Shown here piece after piece: positions 62,542 to 64,000 of a stretch of DNA of 64,000 bases. This DNA comes from Aliiroseovarius sp. S1123. GTDB lineage: Bacteria; Pseudomonadota; Alphaproteobacteria; Rhodobacterales; Rhodobacteraceae. Positions within the stretch are counted from its first letter, which is position 1. Each line of letters opens with the position of its first letter. The position numbers were made by a program, and so were the translations under genes. The stretch spans positions 124,001-188,000 of the forward strand of contig NZ_JALKBE010000005.1 of the NCBI RefSeq assembly GCF_023015885.1, in the 5' to 3' direction. The notes beneath the pieces were generated by a model. That model made no database searches, was not told the DNA's origin, and worked only from the letters and a program-made list of their open reading frames with translations.

Positions 62542-64000
62542 GCTCTTTCGACAGGCGCAGCGGTTGCGTTTTCCCGGTCAGCCGCGCGCGATAAATAGGC
62601 AGGCTTTCGGTGACGCGCATCACGTAATTGCGGGTCTCGCGGAAGGGAATGTGCTCGATCCAGTCGATGATATCTACGGACGAGGAACGCACGTTCCCAA
62701 ACTTCTCGGTCCAGTTTTGCGAGCGTCTGGGACCAGCGTTATAGCCCACCGCGATCAGCACCGGGTTGCCGTCGAAATCCTCGATCAATTTCGCCAGATA
62801 TTCTGATCCCAGTCGCGTGTTATAGGCGGGATCCTCGGTCAGGCGTGCCTTGGAATAGGGCATGTCCAGCCGCTTGGCCATGTCAGACGCGGTGCCGGGC
62901 ATCAGCTGCATCAAACCACGTGCACCAACGCCCGAGACGACCGAAGGGTCGAACTCGCTTTCGCGCCGGGCGATGGCCAGTTCCAAGGCGCGGGGCACGG
63001 TGCGGTTGCCGCGCCCAATATCGGGCGTCGGGAAATAGGGGCGAACGATGGTGTGGCCCTGTCGTGCGGCCTGCTTGGCGATCATGACCTGCAGGTGCGG
63101 CTCATTCACGCTTTCGGCCCATGCAGCCAGCTGTCCAATCTCTTCGCGGGTCAGGCTTTCGGCCAGATGGACCGAGAACCGCTCGGCCCAATACAGCTCG
63201 TCCGCGGCTTGCAGAAGGCGGGCGGCTTCCATTACCGATCCGCCCCAGAAGCTGGCCTGCCGGAAGTCTGGGAAAGGCTCCGACCCGATCAGGGTTGGGT
63301 CCATTGGAACGCCGGCTTTCTCGGCGGCCAGAAGGCCATAGAAACTGGTCTGGAACTCGGCACCGTATTCATAGGACGCTTGGGCCGAGACCTTATCCCC
63401 CAACGCCTCATAAGCGCGGCCCTGCCAATATCCGGCGCGACCAAGGCTGATCGGGGTTTCGACGCCCAGTTGGAAGGTTTGGAAATGTTCTAGCGCGGTG
63501 GCCGGATCGTTCAGCTTTCGCAGCGCGACATAGCCCGCCAACCATTCCAGATCGTTGCGATCCGATCCGTCCGTGATGTGATGCGCGCTTGCCAAGCGAT
63601 AGGCCTGCTTGGGCTTGCCATCGCGCATCGACCAACGGGCCAAGACACGGCGCCAACTGCCCCAACGATCAGGCGCGCCAAGCGATTGGGCCGAGGTCGA
63701 CCGCTCCAGCAGCAAGTCCACAGCATCCTGATTGCGCCCTTTCGAGGCCCGCCACAGGAAGCGTTCATAGGCCAGCCCCGGATCATCTGACAGGCTGGCA
63801 GGGATGGCCTTAATCAACGCGTCCACGCCGTTTTGCTTTTTGCGCAGCGCGATGCGAGCTGTGGCGAGTGCCTGTTTGCCGGTGGACAACAGCGGTATCA
63901 TACGCCCCGCTTCGGTTGTCGCCCCGCGCCACAGCAGCATATCTGTCCGATCCCAGTGATGGGATTTCAGCGTATCGCCATAGCGCGAGACAAACGCATC
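62531..64000 (-). CDS. Soluble lytic murein transglycosylase, N-terminus beyond window
   Basis: Slt70-like periplasmic enzyme. The frame stays open to the right edge (residues before the internal ATG 63940 read FVSRYGDTLKSHHWDRTD and fit the helical superhelix), so the start is outside. The visible part is helical repeats (QAYRLASAHHITDGSDRNDL; SLGRAGYWQGRAYEALGDKV). The SLT domain follows: catalytic Glu in AIARRESEFDPSVVSGVGAR, GLMQLMPGTASDMAKRL, NTRLGSEYLAKLIEDFDGNP and AVGYNAGPRRSQNW. Confidence 0.93.
   Translation of the reverse strand, partial: DAFVSRYGDTLKSHHWDRTDMLLWRGATTEAGRMIPLLSTGKQALATARIALRKKQNGVDALIKAIPASLSDDPGLAYERFLWRASKGRNQDAVDLLLERSTSAQSLGAPDRWGSWRRVLARWSMRDGKPKQAYRLASAHHITDGSDRNDLEWLAGYVALRKLNDPATALEHFQTFQLGVETPISLGRAGYWQGRAYEALGDKVSAQASYEYGAEFQTSFYGLLAAEKAGVPMDPTLIGSEPFPDFRQASFWGGSVMEAARLLQAADELYWAERFSVHLAESLTREEIGQLAAWAESVNEPHLQVMIAKQAARQGHTIVRPYFPTPDIGRGNRTVPRALELAIARRESEFDPSVVSGVGARGLMQLMPGTASDMAKRLDMPYSKARLTEDPAYNTRLGSEYLAKLIEDFDGNPVLIAVGYNAGPRRSQNWTEKFGNVRSSSVDIIDWIEHIPFRETRNYVMRVTESLPIYRARLTGKTQPLRLSKELKK

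Overview
The window looks like chromosomal DNA of a marine-type alphaproteobacterium of the Rhodobacteraceae/Roseobacter group. The signs are GC-rich codon use, aerobic cobalamin genes (cobN, cobO, cobC, cobD, cobW), a TrcR/DUF1013 regulator, COQ9, a DUF2793 protein, a stand-alone MnmD and an aerobic, heterotrophic gene set. No rRNA or tRNA gene was found. The first gene is cut by the left edge and the last by the right edge.

Layout. 1-14.5 kb is a surface-polysaccharide region: UDP-glucose dehydrogenase, an initiating sugar-phosphate transferase, a DUF2793 protein, a large RTX protein, UDP-galactopyranose mutase (glf), a family 2 glycosyltransferase, a DUF4422-GT8 fusion, and an ABC capsule exporter (kpsM on the minus strand; kpsE, kpsT and kpsD on the plus strand). 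14.6-16.5 kb is an NAD salvage pair (pncA-pncB). 16.5-20.1 kb is an AT-richer accessory patch. It holds an unrecognised coiled-coil membrane protein gene that appears frameshifted and, directly upstream of it, an IS1595-type element of 2188 bp. The element is intact: 24-bp perfect inverted repeats, an 8-bp target duplication, a transposase, and a HigBA-like toxin-antitoxin pair as passenger.

20.3-40 kb is mostly housekeeping: a kinase/phospho-lyase-like pair, arfB, a likely small structured RNA with a 13-codon ORF, yhhQ, mepA, an MFS permease, a thioesterase, yggT, recQ, yaaA, a hybrid histidine kinase, trcR, RNase T2, a sulfotransferase, a quinone oxidoreductase with COQ9, rpsU, and a PhyH-cyclodeaminase-HAD operon.

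40-57 kb holds cobalamin genes in three blocks: DUF1636-cobC-cobD; a cobalamin riboswitch followed by cobW, a GNAT gene, a small ORF, cobN and a second GNAT gene; then cobO with a YCII-like gene. Between them lie a murein transglycosylase, a YbjN-like protein, SMC, and a multi-pass membrane protein behind a palindromic operator. 57-64 kb holds a TPP enzyme, an FMN reductase, a VOC protein, a divergent pair that looks like a split MnmC (FAD oxidase and MnmD), a DMT exporter and a truncated soluble lytic transglycosylase.

The most unusual content is the transposon-borne toxin-antitoxin element and the gene it sits against, the small RNA candidate, the DUF4422-GT8 fusion, and a receiver-only protein lacking its phospho-acceptor aspartate.
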